Assembly: GCF_001020985.1 (NCBI RefSeq)
Contig: NZ_CP011542.1
Location: 2,232,001 to 2,296,000, forward strand
DNA: 64,000 bases
Direction of reading: 5' to 3'
DNA from: Corynebacterium mustelae
GTDB taxonomy: Bacteria > Actinomycetota > Actinomycetes > Mycobacteriales > Mycobacteriaceae
In this document: one piece after another, positions 19,107-27,766 of the stretch
Layout: each line of letters starts with the position of its first letter
How positions within the stretch are numbered: the first letter of the stretch is position 1
Position numbers and translations under genes: made by a program
Notes under the pieces: generated by a model
What the model saw: only the letters and a program-made list of their open reading frames with translations
The model's database searches: none
Told to the model about the DNA's origin: nothing

Positions 19107-19132
19107 ATCATTAAGGCTTTCGCCGTCCATAC
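18951..19132 (+). repeat. Duplicated 3' block, copy 1
   Basis: Nearly identical to 19821-20002; includes the gene end and the downstream AAATCATTAAGGCTTTC. The stretch between the two duplicated blocks is divergent and of different length. Confidence 0.9.
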
Positions 19133-19163
19133 CTCAACCGCCCGATCGCGCTAGGACACTACT

Positions 19164-19976
19164 ATGTTTCATTCGATACAGGATATTGCCACCGCTATCA
19201 TCCAAAGGGATCAGAGGATTCTCGACCCGTATACCGAAGTAATCTGCCAATCAGCTAAACCTGCAATCTGGTTCACGATCGGTGCACCCGTAACCAAAGA
19301 AACCCCAATCGGAATAAGCCGGATCGGGGGTGCCCCTGACGTACCACACGACTTCGTCTGGCCCACCAACAACGGCGAACCGCTGACGTTTCTCTACCAA
19401 TTACTAATCGACGACCAACTCATCGCAGTATTCATCGGCGATCACGGCTCCGGCGCTGATGTCCCCCATCACGTGGAATTCTTCCCGAAAAACACTCCGC
19501 TAGCACCCGCGGCTGTTCCGAAGAATAGGCAGCTCCCCCGCTTTTACGACGACACCAACCCCCGCTCCGTATTCGCAACTCCGCACACCCTCACCGCCCA
19601 CGAAGGACTCGACCTCCCCCGGTGGGTTTCCACAGCTTACGAGAAGCTTCTCGACATAGTCCCGGACGATGAGGACATCATTGAAGATTTTGCAGAAACC
19701 TACGAACAATTTATTCTCATGGCTGAACCGGACCATGGAAACGTCATTGTTCGCTTCGGCGACTACCATCGTGGGATCGGATACGACCCCGCAGAATTCA
19801 TCACAGACGGCAGCAATGTGGCCGACTGGTCGTTACTGACCTGTTTAGAATCCGTAGAACCCTCCGAACAGTTAGAACTGGACAAGTTGTGCATCTGGGA
19901 CGCTGGCTACTTCCAAATCTTGCAGCGCACCGATACAAATGGTAACCGCCACACCTACGGGTCATTGGAAACCTAA
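19164..19976 (+). CDS. DUF1963 (YwqG-like) protein, copy 2
   Basis: 270 residues, same domain as copy 1, nearly identical over the N-terminal half and the C-terminus. It differs in residues 1-30 and in a middle segment (about 155-215) where acidic residues cluster (DIVPDDEDIIEDFAETYEQ). The start ATG has AGGA nine bases upstream. Identity confined to blocks suggests recent duplication followed by gene conversion, with a selected or relaxed variable middle. Confidence 0.85.
   Translation: MFHSIQDIATAIIQRDQRILDPYTEVICQSAKPAIWFTIGAPVTKETPIGISRIGGAPDVPHDFVWPTNNGEPLTFLYQLLIDDQLIAVFIGDHGSGADVPHHVEFFPKNTPLAPAAVPKNRQLPRFYDDTNPRSVFATPHTLTAHEGLDLPRWVSTAYEKLLDIVPDDEDIIEDFAETYEQFILMAEPDHGNVIVRFGDYHRGIGYDPAEFITDGSNVADWSLLTCLESVEPSEQLELDKLCIWDAGYFQILQRTDTNGNRHTYGSLET
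19260..19625 (+). repeat. Duplicated block, copy 2 (366 bp)
   Basis: Partner of 18405-18770. Confidence 0.9.
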
Positions 19977-20002
19977 ATCATTAAGGCTTTCACCGCGCAT
20001 AC
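19821..20002 (+). repeat. Duplicated 3' block, copy 2
   Basis: Partner of 18951-19132. Confidence 0.9.
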
Positions 20003-20014
20003 CCCGGCCATCCG

Positions 20015-20246
20015 ATCGGAGCACCCGTAACGCAAGAAACTCCAACTGGAATTCGTCGGATCGGTGATGCCCCGGACAACGATCATGGCAGCAATATGGC
20101 CGATTGTTTGGTGCTTGGAATCAGTAACGTAATCCGCCGAAACAGCATACGATGATCTTTGTATTCGGAATGTCGGATACTTCCACATACTGCAGCATGT
20201 CGACGCATTAGGTAACCGTCGCGTCTATGGCTGCATCACAGACTAA
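20015..20246 (+). pseudogene. Decayed fourth DUF1963 copy
   Basis: Pieces of the DUF1963 domain can be read across two frames: IGAPVTQETPTGIRRIGDAP at the beginning, then after a large internal deletion HGSNMADCLVLGISNV, and in another frame DLCIRNVGYFHILQHVD ending YGCITD and a stop at 20244-20246. These match IGAPVTKETPIGISRIGGAP, DGSNVADWSLLTCLESV and ELCIWDAGYFQILQRTD of the intact copies. No frame is open throughout. Confidence 0.85.
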
Positions 20247-20272
20247 AAATCTTAACGAAAGCGATTAGCCTC

Positions 20273-21064
20273 ATGGACGCCCTCGATGCAATCCGCACCA
20301 CAATCGATGAAACCGGTGACGAGTACCTTGCCGAATACGCCGACCGCATCATCGCTTCCGTGCGTGAAACGCTCTGCTTTAATATCCTTGCCGCAACCCC
20401 CGCCGAGATACCGCTTGGGGTCAGCCGCATCGGTGGCGAACCTGACGTTCCGGCCGAGTTTACTTGGCCGACCGATGATGGTGGCAATCCGCTTGCGTTT
20501 TTATTCCAGCTTCAGCTTTCACCGCTTGCCGACGAACTTCTGCTGGTCTTTGCCGGAAAAGAGGCATATCCAGCAGCAGTCCATGTGGAACGTATCCCAA
20601 CCGGAACCCCGCTGGTGCGTATGCCTTCACCTAAAAACTTTGTGTACCCCTCGTTTTATGCGGTGGGCGATAGCACAAAAGTCCATGAACTTTTCGCCAC
20701 TCCGCATCTGCTTAGAAGCACCCTCACCCACGACATTCCACGTGAATGTGGCTACCAGTATGAAGAGCTTTTCGGCGACGATTACGACGTCCAAGATACC
20801 TACGGGGAGGTGCTTGAAGTAGTCGCCCCGTATGGCGATATTCGATACGGCGGCCACTACGCCGGTTACCACGACCCCAGTGAAGATGCCTGTGAATATC
20901 ACGGCCTTGACGAATCACATCAAGAAAATTGGCAGCATCTTGTCACCCTGGACTCAATCGACGATTCATTCGTCATCGGGGATTGCGGGTATTTCCAAAT
21001 CCTGGAACTTCCCGACCCGACTGGTGAACCAGCGAAGCTCTACGGCGGCATGGAATCGTCCTAA
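20273..21064 (+). CDS. DUF1963 (YwqG-like) protein, copy 3 (divergent)
   Basis: 263 residues of the same family but clearly diverged from copies 1 and 2: IPLGVSRIGGEPDVPAEFTWP, FLFQLQLSP, and C-terminal DCGYFQILELPDPTGEP. It starts at ATG 20273 just after the decayed copy. This older divergence suggests the array has gained and lost members over time. Function unknown. Confidence 0.85.
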   Translation: MDALDAIRTTIDETGDEYLAEYADRIIASVRETLCFNILAATPAEIPLGVSRIGGEPDVPAEFTWPTDDGGNPLAFLFQLQLSPLADELLLVFAGKEAYPAAVHVERIPTGTPLVRMPSPKNFVYPSFYAVGDSTKVHELFATPHLLRSTLTHDIPRECGYQYEELFGDDYDVQDTYGEVLEVVAPYGDIRYGGHYAGYHDPSEDACEYHGLDESHQENWQHLVTLDSIDDSFVIGDCGYFQILELPDPTGEPAKLYGGMESS

Positions 21065-21216
21065 AATGCAGTTGGCAGGCTATCTGACTACGGCACCGAA
21101 TCAGGCAACAGTTTCGCTATAAGGTTGCCGACAGTATCTGCCATTCCGATTATGGCCAAACACCACCAAACCACCACCTGACGTGCTGTAGGAATCAAAC
21201 CTACGGAATTTTAGCG

Positions 21217-21360
21217 TCAACTTCTTCGGTTAGAAACCTTATCGACGCATAGGGCGATAGTAGTGATGAGCAGCACGATGTTGTCTTTCGTAATGTGGTC
21301 GGAGTGCTTCTTGTGTGCATATCCGAACAGGAAAAACGCAGCACCATATCCAATCTTGCT
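21217..21360 (-). pseudogene. Possible 3' remnant of a secreted-protein gene
   Basis: A minus-strand frame ends FFLFGYAHKKH...NIVLLITTIALCVDKVSNRRS and a stop. Its hydrophobic end resembles that of the product at 21603-22508 (FFTVIFGKYNVILLFIATLLKTLDNL). No start codon or upstream homology is visible, so this is tentative. Confidence 0.3.
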
Positions 21361-21528
21361 GGAGGTCCTCAACGCACTGCGACTTTCTGCATCGTTATCG
21401 GGCTAGTTTCAAACTCATCGAAACTGGTCATTGTGGCTTTGCCCGTTGCAAGGCTTTGTGGCGCGGGATAGCACCGCCGTGGTCCAGCCGATGCACCTCT
21501 TGTTTCTGCGCTACCCCACCGGATGGAT

Positions 21529-21539
21529 CGTCGACAAGC
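21529..21539 (+). repeat. CGTCGAMAAGC motif, CA form
   Basis: Non-coding, 12 bases from a terminator stem. Confidence 0.85.
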
Positions 21540-21550
21540 ATCAATAAAAG

Positions 21551-21588
21551 AAGAGTTTCTGTGCATCCTGTGCAGCACAAAAACTCTT
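21551..21588 (-). terminator. Terminator of the secreted protein gene at 21603
   Basis: 14-bp stem with one mismatch (21551-21564 with 21575-21588), followed on the minus strand by CTTTTATT. Confidence 0.8.
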
Positions 21589-21602
21589 AGCTGATGTGTA
21601 GC

Positions 21603-22508
21603 TTATTTATCAGAGGAACCAGAAGATCCCTTTGAAACATTACCTCCCATCCGCTCCCCTAAGTTGTCAAGAGTTTTAAGGAGTGTAGCAATAAAGAGAA
21701 GGATCACGTTGTATTTCCCGAAGATGACCGTGAAAAACCGCTGCAAGGAACTTCCCTGGTTTTCTCCTTCAGTTGGATCTTCGCTCGAAATTTTGTCGGT
21801 TATCTCTCGGGCATTACTGCTGAAATCGGAAGAAATCGTGCCTGCCACAGATGAACCTGATATCTTTTCCGCGCATGGATCAATGATTGCAATTACAGGC
21901 TCCACTCCATCCAGATAGACATCCGACATGGATCGATTAAGGTTTTTTCCGACTGGTGGTGATGCGTTTTGATTGACATACCAAAAGATACTGTCTGCCG
22001 CCCTAGCCTGCGTCTTCAGCGTTCGGCGTTCCACCCTCATGTTAAACGGGGCAGCATCAAAGCCCTCAATTTTCATTTCCGATGGCAATATACGCAATAG
22101 AAATTCTTTGTACGCTTCGCGGTCACCCACGGCAAGCTTCTTGAATTTTTTCAGGCTTTCCAGCTCCCGTTTTGGGGGTTGGGAGTACCGGCCCTTGGAG
22201 ATTTGTTTCTCCAGTTCAGCTCCACCGTCACCAGTTTCAAACCAGTGGTCAAATTTCGATTGGTCAATTCCGAGCTCGTCCAAGGCTGCAGCAAGTCCAC
22301 TGGCTGCACGATCTTTGTGTTTTTCCGCCAACGCATCGATCGCCGAATCATGAATCTGGCCCGGACCAAACACACACCTCTCTTCTTTGGTGTAGTCCGT
22401 CATTTCCATGGTGATCCACGGGGTTTCCTGCGCGGCGACCGACACAACCGTCCCTGCACCCACCGCTACGGCTGACACCATTGCGACAGCCAATCGCGAC
22501 ATTCCCAT
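21603..22508 (-). CDS. Secreted protein with C-terminal membrane helix, unknown family
   Basis: 301 residues: signal peptide (MGMSRLAVAMVSAVAVG..., cut near SVAAQ) and a helical mature domain bounded by two cysteines (EERCVFG and DPCAEK). A Ser/Glu-rich linker leads to a hydrophobic segment (VILLFIATLLKTL) and a Ser/Gly tail. ATG 22508 is chosen because AAGGGAAG lies eight bases upstream and it begins the signal peptide; the frame is open further upstream. Overall plan and Cys placement resemble the product at 14381-15214, suggesting a divergent family. Function not recognised. Confidence 0.75.
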   Translation of the reverse strand: MGMSRLAVAMVSAVAVGAGTVVSVAAQETPWITMEMTDYTKEERCVFGPGQIHDSAIDALAEKHKDRAASGLAAALDELGIDQSKFDHWFETGDGGAELEKQISKGRYSQPPKRELESLKKFKKLAVGDREAYKEFLLRILPSEMKIEGFDAAPFNMRVERRTLKTQARAADSIFWYVNQNASPPVGKNLNRSMSDVYLDGVEPVIAIIDPCAEKISGSSVAGTISSDFSSNAREITDKISSEDPTEGENQGSSLQRFFTVIFGKYNVILLFIATLLKTLDNLGERMGGNVSKGSSGSSDK

Positions 22509-22657
22509 ACGAACACTTCCCTTCCAATACGCAAAACAAAACAAACTGGAAGCAACGTCATGCAACACTTCCATACACTTTTTCTGTCTCGCCTTACCAA
22601 CTGTTACTGAAACCCTATCAATACCCCCACACACCATAACCACCTCGCCGCATCGGC

Positions 22658-22668
22658 CGTCGACAAGC
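22658..22668 (+). repeat. CGTCGAMAAGC motif, CA form
   Basis: Non-coding, between the secreted-protein gene and the pyk terminator. Confidence 0.85.
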
Positions 22669-22739
22669 GAAAGCTAAGCAGCACCTCATGCGGGCTTCTC
22701 TTTTCGTCGCCACCAGGCTTTTCCCAGCGTCAAAAAATA

Positions 22740-22766
22740 CCCCCAACTACTTGGCATAGCTGGGGG
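22740..22766 (-). terminator. Terminator of pyk
   Basis: CCCCCAACTA (22740-22749) pairs with TAGCTGGGGG (22757-22766) with one wobble, followed on the minus strand by TATTTTTT. Confidence 0.85.
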
Positions 22767-22782
22767 TTGAGGGCTTAAGGCG

Positions 22783-24213
22783 TTAGGCCGTTGGTGGCAA
22801 GGAAGTATCCTCACCAAGCAGGTGAACGTGAATCATATTGGTGTTACCAGAGACTCCTGGCGGGGTACCAGCAACGATTACCATCATGTCGTCGCGTGAA
22901 TACTCGTCCATAGCGAGAAGCTGGTTATCAATTTCGAGCAGCATCTCATCGGTGTTGTGCATTGGTGGGGTGAGGAATGTTTCCGCACCCCACGTCAGTG
23001 CGAGTTGACTGCGGACTTCAGGCAGCGGGGTGAAAACCAAGAGTGGCAGCCTGGAGCGGAGTCGAGCGACACGTTTAGCGGTGTCGCCGGAGGTGGTGAA
23101 TGCCACCAGTGCTTTCGCATTGAGGCGTTCGGCGATGTCACGAGCGGAGTAAGAAATAACGCCGCGCTTGGTGCGTGGAATGTGTGCCAGGTCAGGAACG
23201 TTGCCGTCGGTTTCCGCGCTGGTAACGATGCGGCTCATGGTACGTACCACGTTGTGCGGGTCGGTACCGACCGAAGTCTCGCCGGACAACATAACTGCGT
23301 CGGCGCCGTCAAGAACTGCATTGGCCACGTCAGAGGCTTCAGCACGGGTGGGGCGGGAGTTTTCGATCATGGAATCAAGCATCTGGGTAGCCACGATAAC
23401 GGGCTTGGCATTTTCCCGCGCGATTTGGATAGCGCGTTTTTGCACCAGCGGCACTTGCTCAAGCGGGCATTCCACGCCTAAGTCGCCGCGAGCAACCATG
23501 ATGCCGTCAAAAGCGAGGACGATTGATTCCAACGCTTCAACAGCTTCCGGCTTTTCCAGTTTCGCAATCACCGGAATGCGCCGGCCTTCTTGGTCCATGA
23601 TCGCATGAACCAATTCAACATCTTGTGGGGAACGAACGAAGGAGAGCGCGATGAAATCTACGCCGAGTTTGAGGGCAAAACGCAGGTCTTTGATGTCTTT
23701 TTCGCTAAGCGCTGGGACGGAAATGTCCATGCCGGGTAGCGAGACACCCTTGTTGTTGGAAACTGGGCCGCCTTCGACAACTTCACAGATAACGTCATTG
23801 TCTTCCACTGCTTTGCACACAAGTGCGACCTTGCCGTCGTCGACAAGCAGCCGGTCACCGGGCTTTGCGTCTTTCGCCAGGTTCTTGTAGGTGGTGGATA
23901 CTCGGTCGTGGGTGCCTTCACATTCTTCAACCGTGATGCGGACTTCTTCACCGGTGGCCCAGAAGGTAGCTCCGGTCGCGAAGCGCCCTAATCGAATCTT
24001 AGGCCCTTGCAGGTCAGCGAGGATACCGACAGCATGCCCGGTCTTGTCGGTTGCTTCACGTACCCACTTGTAGTTTTGCTCGTGGTCAGCATGGTCACCG
24101 TGGGAGAAGTTCATGCGGGCGACATCCATGCCGTCTTCCACGAGCCGAAGAATAGCGTCCTGGCTTGCTACTGCCGGACCAAGAGTACAGACAATTTTTG
24201 TGCGACGTTCCAT
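22783..24213 (-). CDS. pyk: Pyruvate kinase
   Basis: Converts phosphoenolpyruvate and ADP to pyruvate and ATP, the last glycolytic step. 476 residues, usual size. N-terminal RRTKIVCTLGPA, MDVARMNFSHGDH, the substrate/metal loop MVARGDLGVE, VIVATQMLDSMI, and AVMLSGETSVG are all present; the C-terminal allosteric domain is complete (VIVAGTPPGVSGNTN). Start ATG at 24213. Gene order with lgt and trpC recalls M. tuberculosis Rv1611-Rv1617. Strong terminator downstream. Confidence 0.97.
   Translation of the reverse strand: MERRTKIVCTLGPAVASQDAILRLVEDGMDVARMNFSHGDHADHEQNYKWVREATDKTGHAVGILADLQGPKIRLGRFATGATFWATGEEVRITVEECEGTHDRVSTTYKNLAKDAKPGDRLLVDDGKVALVCKAVEDNDVICEVVEGGPVSNNKGVSLPGMDISVPALSEKDIKDLRFALKLGVDFIALSFVRSPQDVELVHAIMDQEGRRIPVIAKLEKPEAVEALESIVLAFDGIMVARGDLGVECPLEQVPLVQKRAIQIARENAKPVIVATQMLDSMIENSRPTRAEASDVANAVLDGADAVMLSGETSVGTDPHNVVRTMSRIVTSAETDGNVPDLAHIPRTKRGVISYSARDIAERLNAKALVAFTTSGDTAKRVARLRSRLPLLVFTPLPEVRSQLALTWGAETFLTPPMHNTDEMLLEIDNQLLAMDEYSRDDMMVIVAGTPPGVSGNTNMIHVHLLGEDTSLPPTA
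23838..23848 (+). repeat. CGTCGAMAAGC motif, CA form
   Basis: Inside pyk, complement read as L-V-D-D. Confidence 0.85.
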
Positions 24214-24460
24214 GCCTTAAACACTAATCCTGAATCGCCGATCCTGCGAGTGCCAAACGCGAAGAACAAGCAGGAAAGGTGAAAAACTAGCGCAACTCAC
24301 ACCTGACAAACCGAAGAAAAACGGGCATGAGCGGGCACATTCAGACATTTTGGACAGGTACGCGATTTAGCTCACATTTTGCATGCCATCGCTTAGCTGC
24401 ACGCCAAATGTCATTATTTAGCGCCACATGCACTGGCAATTTACTTGCACGCTACCGAAA

Positions 24461-25444
24461 TTATTGCTTTTCGACGCCGGGCGATTCAATGGTTTGGATT
24501 TCCGACTTAGATTCCGGCATGACAGTCTGATCGACACCACCGACTTCCTCAGTAGCAGTGTCAGAGTTGGCGTTTATGCAATGAGCATGTCCCCCGACTT
24601 GTTCCGGAGTTTCTCTTCCGGATTTCAGCAGGAAGAAAACCACCAGAGCAAGGACGAAAATGACGGCCGTCACGATTGCGTTGATACGAATACCATAGAC
24701 CAACGTCGCCTCATCAGTTCGCATATTTTCAATCACGAAACGGCCTGCCGCATAACTTGCAACATACAGCGCGAATACCCGGCCGTGCCCCAGTTTAAAA
24801 ATGCGATCCATGTTAATGAGGAAAATAAATACGAGAATGTTCCACAACATTTCATAAAGGAAAGTGGGATGCACGGTAGCGATCACTTCCCCGGTAGAAC
24901 GCCCTGTTAACGGCGCATATTCCCCAGCCGAATTCACCCGGTAGTAAATCTCCAACGCCCAGGGCACGGTGGTCTCCTCACCGTAAAGCTCTTGATTAAA
25001 CCAATTGCCTAGTCGACCAATCGCCTGAGCCAATACGACACCAGGAGCTAATGCGTCTGCAAAAGGCGCAAACGGAACTTTTTTATACCGAAAGTAAGCA
25101 TATACGCAGACAGTGCCGACCAAAACGGCACCCATGATCCCTAACCCGCCGTTGGTAATTTTCAAGGCATCAATAGGATTGCAGTCACCGCAAAAATACT
25201 TGTCGTAGTCTGTAATCACGTGATACAACCGACCACCAACGATACCCGCCGGGACCGCGATGATAGCGGCATCTAACACCATGTCTGGGTTTCCACCGCG
25301 CGCGGCGTATCGCTTTCGCCCGATAGCTAAAGCTACAAGTATGCCTGCGATAATGCATAATGCATATGCACGGATGGGAATTGGCCCTAGGAACCATACT
25401 CCTTGGGGCGGCGATGGAATATATGCAAGGGTGGAAACGATCAC
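24461..25444 (-). CDS. lgt: Prolipoprotein diacylglyceryl transferase
   Basis: Transfers diacylglycerol to the lipobox cysteine of prelipoproteins at the membrane, before cleavage by LspA (encoded at the end of this window). About seven membrane helices and the Lgt signature [13 protein letters not shown] near residue 140 are visible, with the conserved GGRLYHV and the IPIRAYAL start region. GTG 25444 is preferred because GGAGAG lies seven bases upstream; the TTG at 25459 has none. The C-terminus is a hydrophilic tail ending VEKQ, which coincides with a CGTCGAMAAGC motif. Confidence 0.95.
   Translation of the reverse strand: MIVSTLAYIPSPPQGVWFLGPIPIRAYALCIIAGILVALAIGRKRYAARGGNPDMVLDAAIIAVPAGIVGGRLYHVITDYDKYFCGDCNPIDALKITNGGLGIMGAVLVGTVCVYAYFRYKKVPFAPFADALAPGVVLAQAIGRLGNWFNQELYGEETTVPWALEIYYRVNSAGEYAPLTGRSTGEVIATVHPTFLYEMLWNILVFIFLINMDRIFKLGHGRVFALYVASYAAGRFVIENMRTDEATLVYGIRINAIVTAVIFVLALVVFFLLKSGRETPEQVGGHAHCINANSDTATEEVGGVDQTVMPESKSEIQTIESPGVEKQ
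24466..24476 (-). repeat. CGTCGAMAAGC motif, AA form
   Basis: In the last codons of lgt, read V-E-K just before the stop. Confidence 0.85.
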
Positions 25445-25533
25445 GCTTAAACTCTCCAAAACTGTTCTCGGCTATTTCTGTGACCTACAACAGTGTGCCC
25501 GAAAACTACCCCCAAGACCACATCAGAGGTTCG

Positions 25534-26340
25534 TTACCTGCTAGGGCAGGCAGGATGTTGGGCTGCGGAAACCAATGCGCGGGTAAGCGCTAGCGGTGAC
25601 TTGGCCGTAACAAGCGAAGTTCCGATAACCACCGCGTCTGCTCCCCTAGATGCGTATTCGTAAAGTTCTGCTGCGTTACGCACACCAGATAACGCAATCT
25701 TGATTACATCACTCGGCAAGCCAGGAGCTATCTCAGCGAATGCCTGCCGGTTCAGCGTCATTGTTTCAAAATCCCGGGCGTTGACGCCAACTATGCTTGC
25801 ACCTGCATCTATAGCCCGGATTGCTTCCTCAGGATTTCGCACTTCAACTAATGCTGCCATTCCAAGAGACTCCACCCGATCCAACAGTGAGCAAAGATGT
25901 GGTTGATCCAAAACCGCAACCCGAAGTGGAATCATATCCGCGCCAAAACAGCGCGCTTCATGAATTTGGTAAGGATCGATGATGAAATCTCGACATAATA
26001 TCGGAACAGATACGGTTGCCCGGACATCAGCCATTTCCGCCAACGAGCCATGGAACCGTCGTTGCTCTGTATGGCAGGCGATTAGTGCCGCGCCGCCTAC
26101 CTCAAACTGCCGAGCGAGTTCGGTGGGGGCTTCTTGATACGCGATCCGTCCAGTTTCTGGGTCAAACCGCTTAACCTCGGCAATAAGTTGGCAACCAGGA
26201 GCAAGCAGAGCTGACATAACATCACGGGGTGGTTCACAGTCACGGGATCTGGCTTTGATGTCTCGGAATGGGACAACAGCCTCCCGCGCAGCAACGTCGT
26301 CTTTGACGCCTGCAATGATCTCTTCAAAGACTGTAGTCAC
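25534..26340 (-). CDS. Indole-3-glycerol-phosphate synthase paralogue with altered active site (TrpC-like)
   Basis: 268 residues aligning along their whole length with actinobacterial TrpC (VFEEIIAGVKDDVAARE, IAEVKR, TEQRRFHGSL, DPYQIHEARCFGADM, VGVNARDF). Several positions expected in an active enzyme differ. The SPS phosphate/substrate motif after EVKR is FDPET. The catalytic lysine of the (R/C)KDF motif is arginine (ILCRDFIID). ESG is LSG, and the phosphate-binding GEGLV is GTSLV. The Glu of LVEV and the Asn of GVNARD remain. It sits at the ancestral trpC position (compare Rv1610-trpC-lgt), whereas corynebacteria carry a complete trp operon elsewhere. A decayed or repurposed copy seems likely. 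Confidence 0.75.
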   Translation of the reverse strand: MTTVFEEIIAGVKDDVAAREAVVPFRDIKARSRDCEPPRDVMSALLAPGCQLIAEVKRFDPETGRIAYQEAPTELARQFEVGGAALIACHTEQRRFHGSLAEMADVRATVSVPILCRDFIIDPYQIHEARCFGADMIPLRVAVLDQPHLCSLLDRVESLGMAALVEVRNPEEAIRAIDAGASIVGVNARDFETMTLNRQAFAEIAPGLPSDVIKIALSGVRNAAELYEYASRGADAVVIGTSLVTAKSPLALTRALVSAAQHPACPSR

Positions 26341-26672
26341 GTCGTTGCCCTACCAATCTCTTAGGGTTGCGCTTTACACAGTGCCGGTTTTTAACGGGCA
26401 CAAAGCACCGCGATTAAAAAACCTTCCTGTTAAAGGCTAACGCGTGGTTGGGCGACAACTAAAATTGGCAGTGACTTTCGCAGTACTGTGGTCGTGGATT
26501 CAATCACCCCCAGCATCACAATCACCCCGGTAGTTGTCATGACACATAAGAATTTATTTGTTCCCGTGATATGAGCCAATTTAGATTCCACCGCTAAATT
26601 TTTTAAGTTTTCATAGCGGCAGCAATCGAGTGAAATAAATCACCCCCAGTTTCATTTCATTAGCAAATATGC
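26341..26672. other. Intergenic region, no gene
   Basis: AT-rich gap upstream of the TrpC-like gene. A weak GTGCC...GGCAC inverted pair lies near 26382-26400. Nothing else recognisable; it probably holds a promoter for the TrpC-like gene. Confidence 0.5.
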
Positions 26673-27308
26673 TTAGCGCTTGGGGTCGGTCGGGTCAATA
26701 TCTGCATCTAGCGCATCCCACATAATCCGACCAGAATCCGGGTCGGCTTCAAGATCCTCTTCAATGCGCGACTCACGGGTTTGTTTACGCTCATATTGGT
26801 TTGCCTTGGGCTTATCTATCCCAGGAGCGACCGCCAGTAACGTACCTGCAAATATTGCCAGCGCAGCACCTAGAACCGCTACGACAACGCCAGTGGAATG
26901 TACGGATATATCGGTAATTTCGGCCCAATTGGCCAACAACGCGCCTTTGCTTTGGTGTGCTGTAGCGGTCTGAGAACTCAAAATACTTAAAGCACGTTGT
27001 GGATCTGGTCCGGCACCAAGCACAATATCAAGAGCAGACCAGCCAGCAATACCAGCTGCACATGCGGCAATTATCCCGACAACCCGGCGCGCTAAACGTC
27101 GTAACGTTAAAGCTGCAACACAGGCAGCCACCAGCACCAAACTTACTGCCGTGGTTTCTGTTGACCAGAGTGCACCGATAATGTCGAGGGTTTTGGTTCC
27201 AGATTTGTCGTCGAATGCCTGCACGGTCAGCCAGGTCATCCGGGAAGCCCCCCATAAGATGGCTGCCCCGACACCGATTAATAACGCTGCGATTCGTGTT
27301 TTCGTCAT
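26673..27308 (-). CDS. Trp-biosynthesis-associated membrane protein (TIGR02234 family)
   Basis: 211 residues with four hydrophobic segments and a charged C-terminal tail (ESRIEEDLEADPDSGRIMWDALDAD). It matches the Rv1610-type protein found just ahead of trpC in mycobacteria. The conserved GASRMTWL near residue 20 and the loop before helix 4 fit this family. Molecular role unknown. It follows hisI after 21 bases and so belongs to the same minus-strand unit. Confidence 0.85.
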   Translation of the reverse strand: MTKTRIAALLIGVGAAILWGASRMTWLTVQAFDDKSGTKTLDIIGALWSTETTAVSLVLVAACVAALTLRRLARRVVGIIAACAAGIAGWSALDIVLGAGPDPQRALSILSSQTATAHQSKGALLANWAEITDISVHSTGVVVAVLGAALAIFAGTLLAVAPGIDKPKANQYERKQTRESRIEEDLEADPDSGRIMWDALDADIDPTDPKR

Positions 27309-27329
27309 TTCGTTACGCCTCGCTAGATG

Positions 27330-27695
27330 TTAGAGAAGTTGATCCGCATCAAAGCAGCTGCGATCTCCAGTGTGGCAGGCTGCACCTGTCTGTACGACGC
27401 TCAGTAGTATGGTGTCGCCGTCGCAATCGAGTCGGACGGATTCCACGTGTTGAGTGTGTCCACTGGTCAAACCCTTGATCCAGTATTCGTTTCGTGACCG
27501 TGAAAAATAGGTACCGCGCCGGGTAGCGAGTGTGTAGGCCAGGGCATGCGAGTCCATCCAGGCCATCATGAGAACTTCGTTGCTTTCCGACGCTTGGACG
27601 ATGGCGGGGACGAGCCCGTCTGCATTGAACCGCACGCGCTCTGCGATATCGGGTGCTAGTTGGTAGTCAATGGGATTGTCTGTGGTGTTGGTCAT
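27330..27695 (-). CDS. hisI: Phosphoribosyl-AMP cyclohydrolase
   Basis: Opens the adenine ring of PR-AMP, third step of histidine synthesis. 121 residues of the monofunctional HisI type. The region [20 protein letters not shown] and the zinc-binding residues DCDGD and CHTGDRSCF are present; no HisE domain is fused. Lies 72 bases after hisF and just before the membrane-protein gene. Confidence 0.95.
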   Translation of the reverse strand: MTNTTDNPIDYQLAPDIAERVRFNADGLVPAIVQASESNEVLMMAWMDSHALAYTLATRRGTYFSRSRNEYWIKGLTSGHTQHVESVRLDCDGDTILLSVVQTGAACHTGDRSCFDADQLL

Positions 27696-27766
27696 GAGAA
27701 CTTTTCGTCGGAGGTTGTGTGGGATGTGATTTTTTCGGCTGGTTGCGGCTAGGTGTTGTGACGAAG

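Larger units (their letters stand above)
21065..21602. other. Intergenic region, no intact gene
   Basis: Short open frames on both strands lack ribosome sites and look random. It contains a possible gene remnant (21217-21360, minus), one CGTCGAMAAGC motif and the terminator of the next minus-strand gene. Confidence 0.6.

Noticed and set aside
21315..21590. Plus-strand 91-codon frame downstream of the DUF1963 array
   Set aside because: No ribosome site, random-looking composition, crosses a terminator stem.
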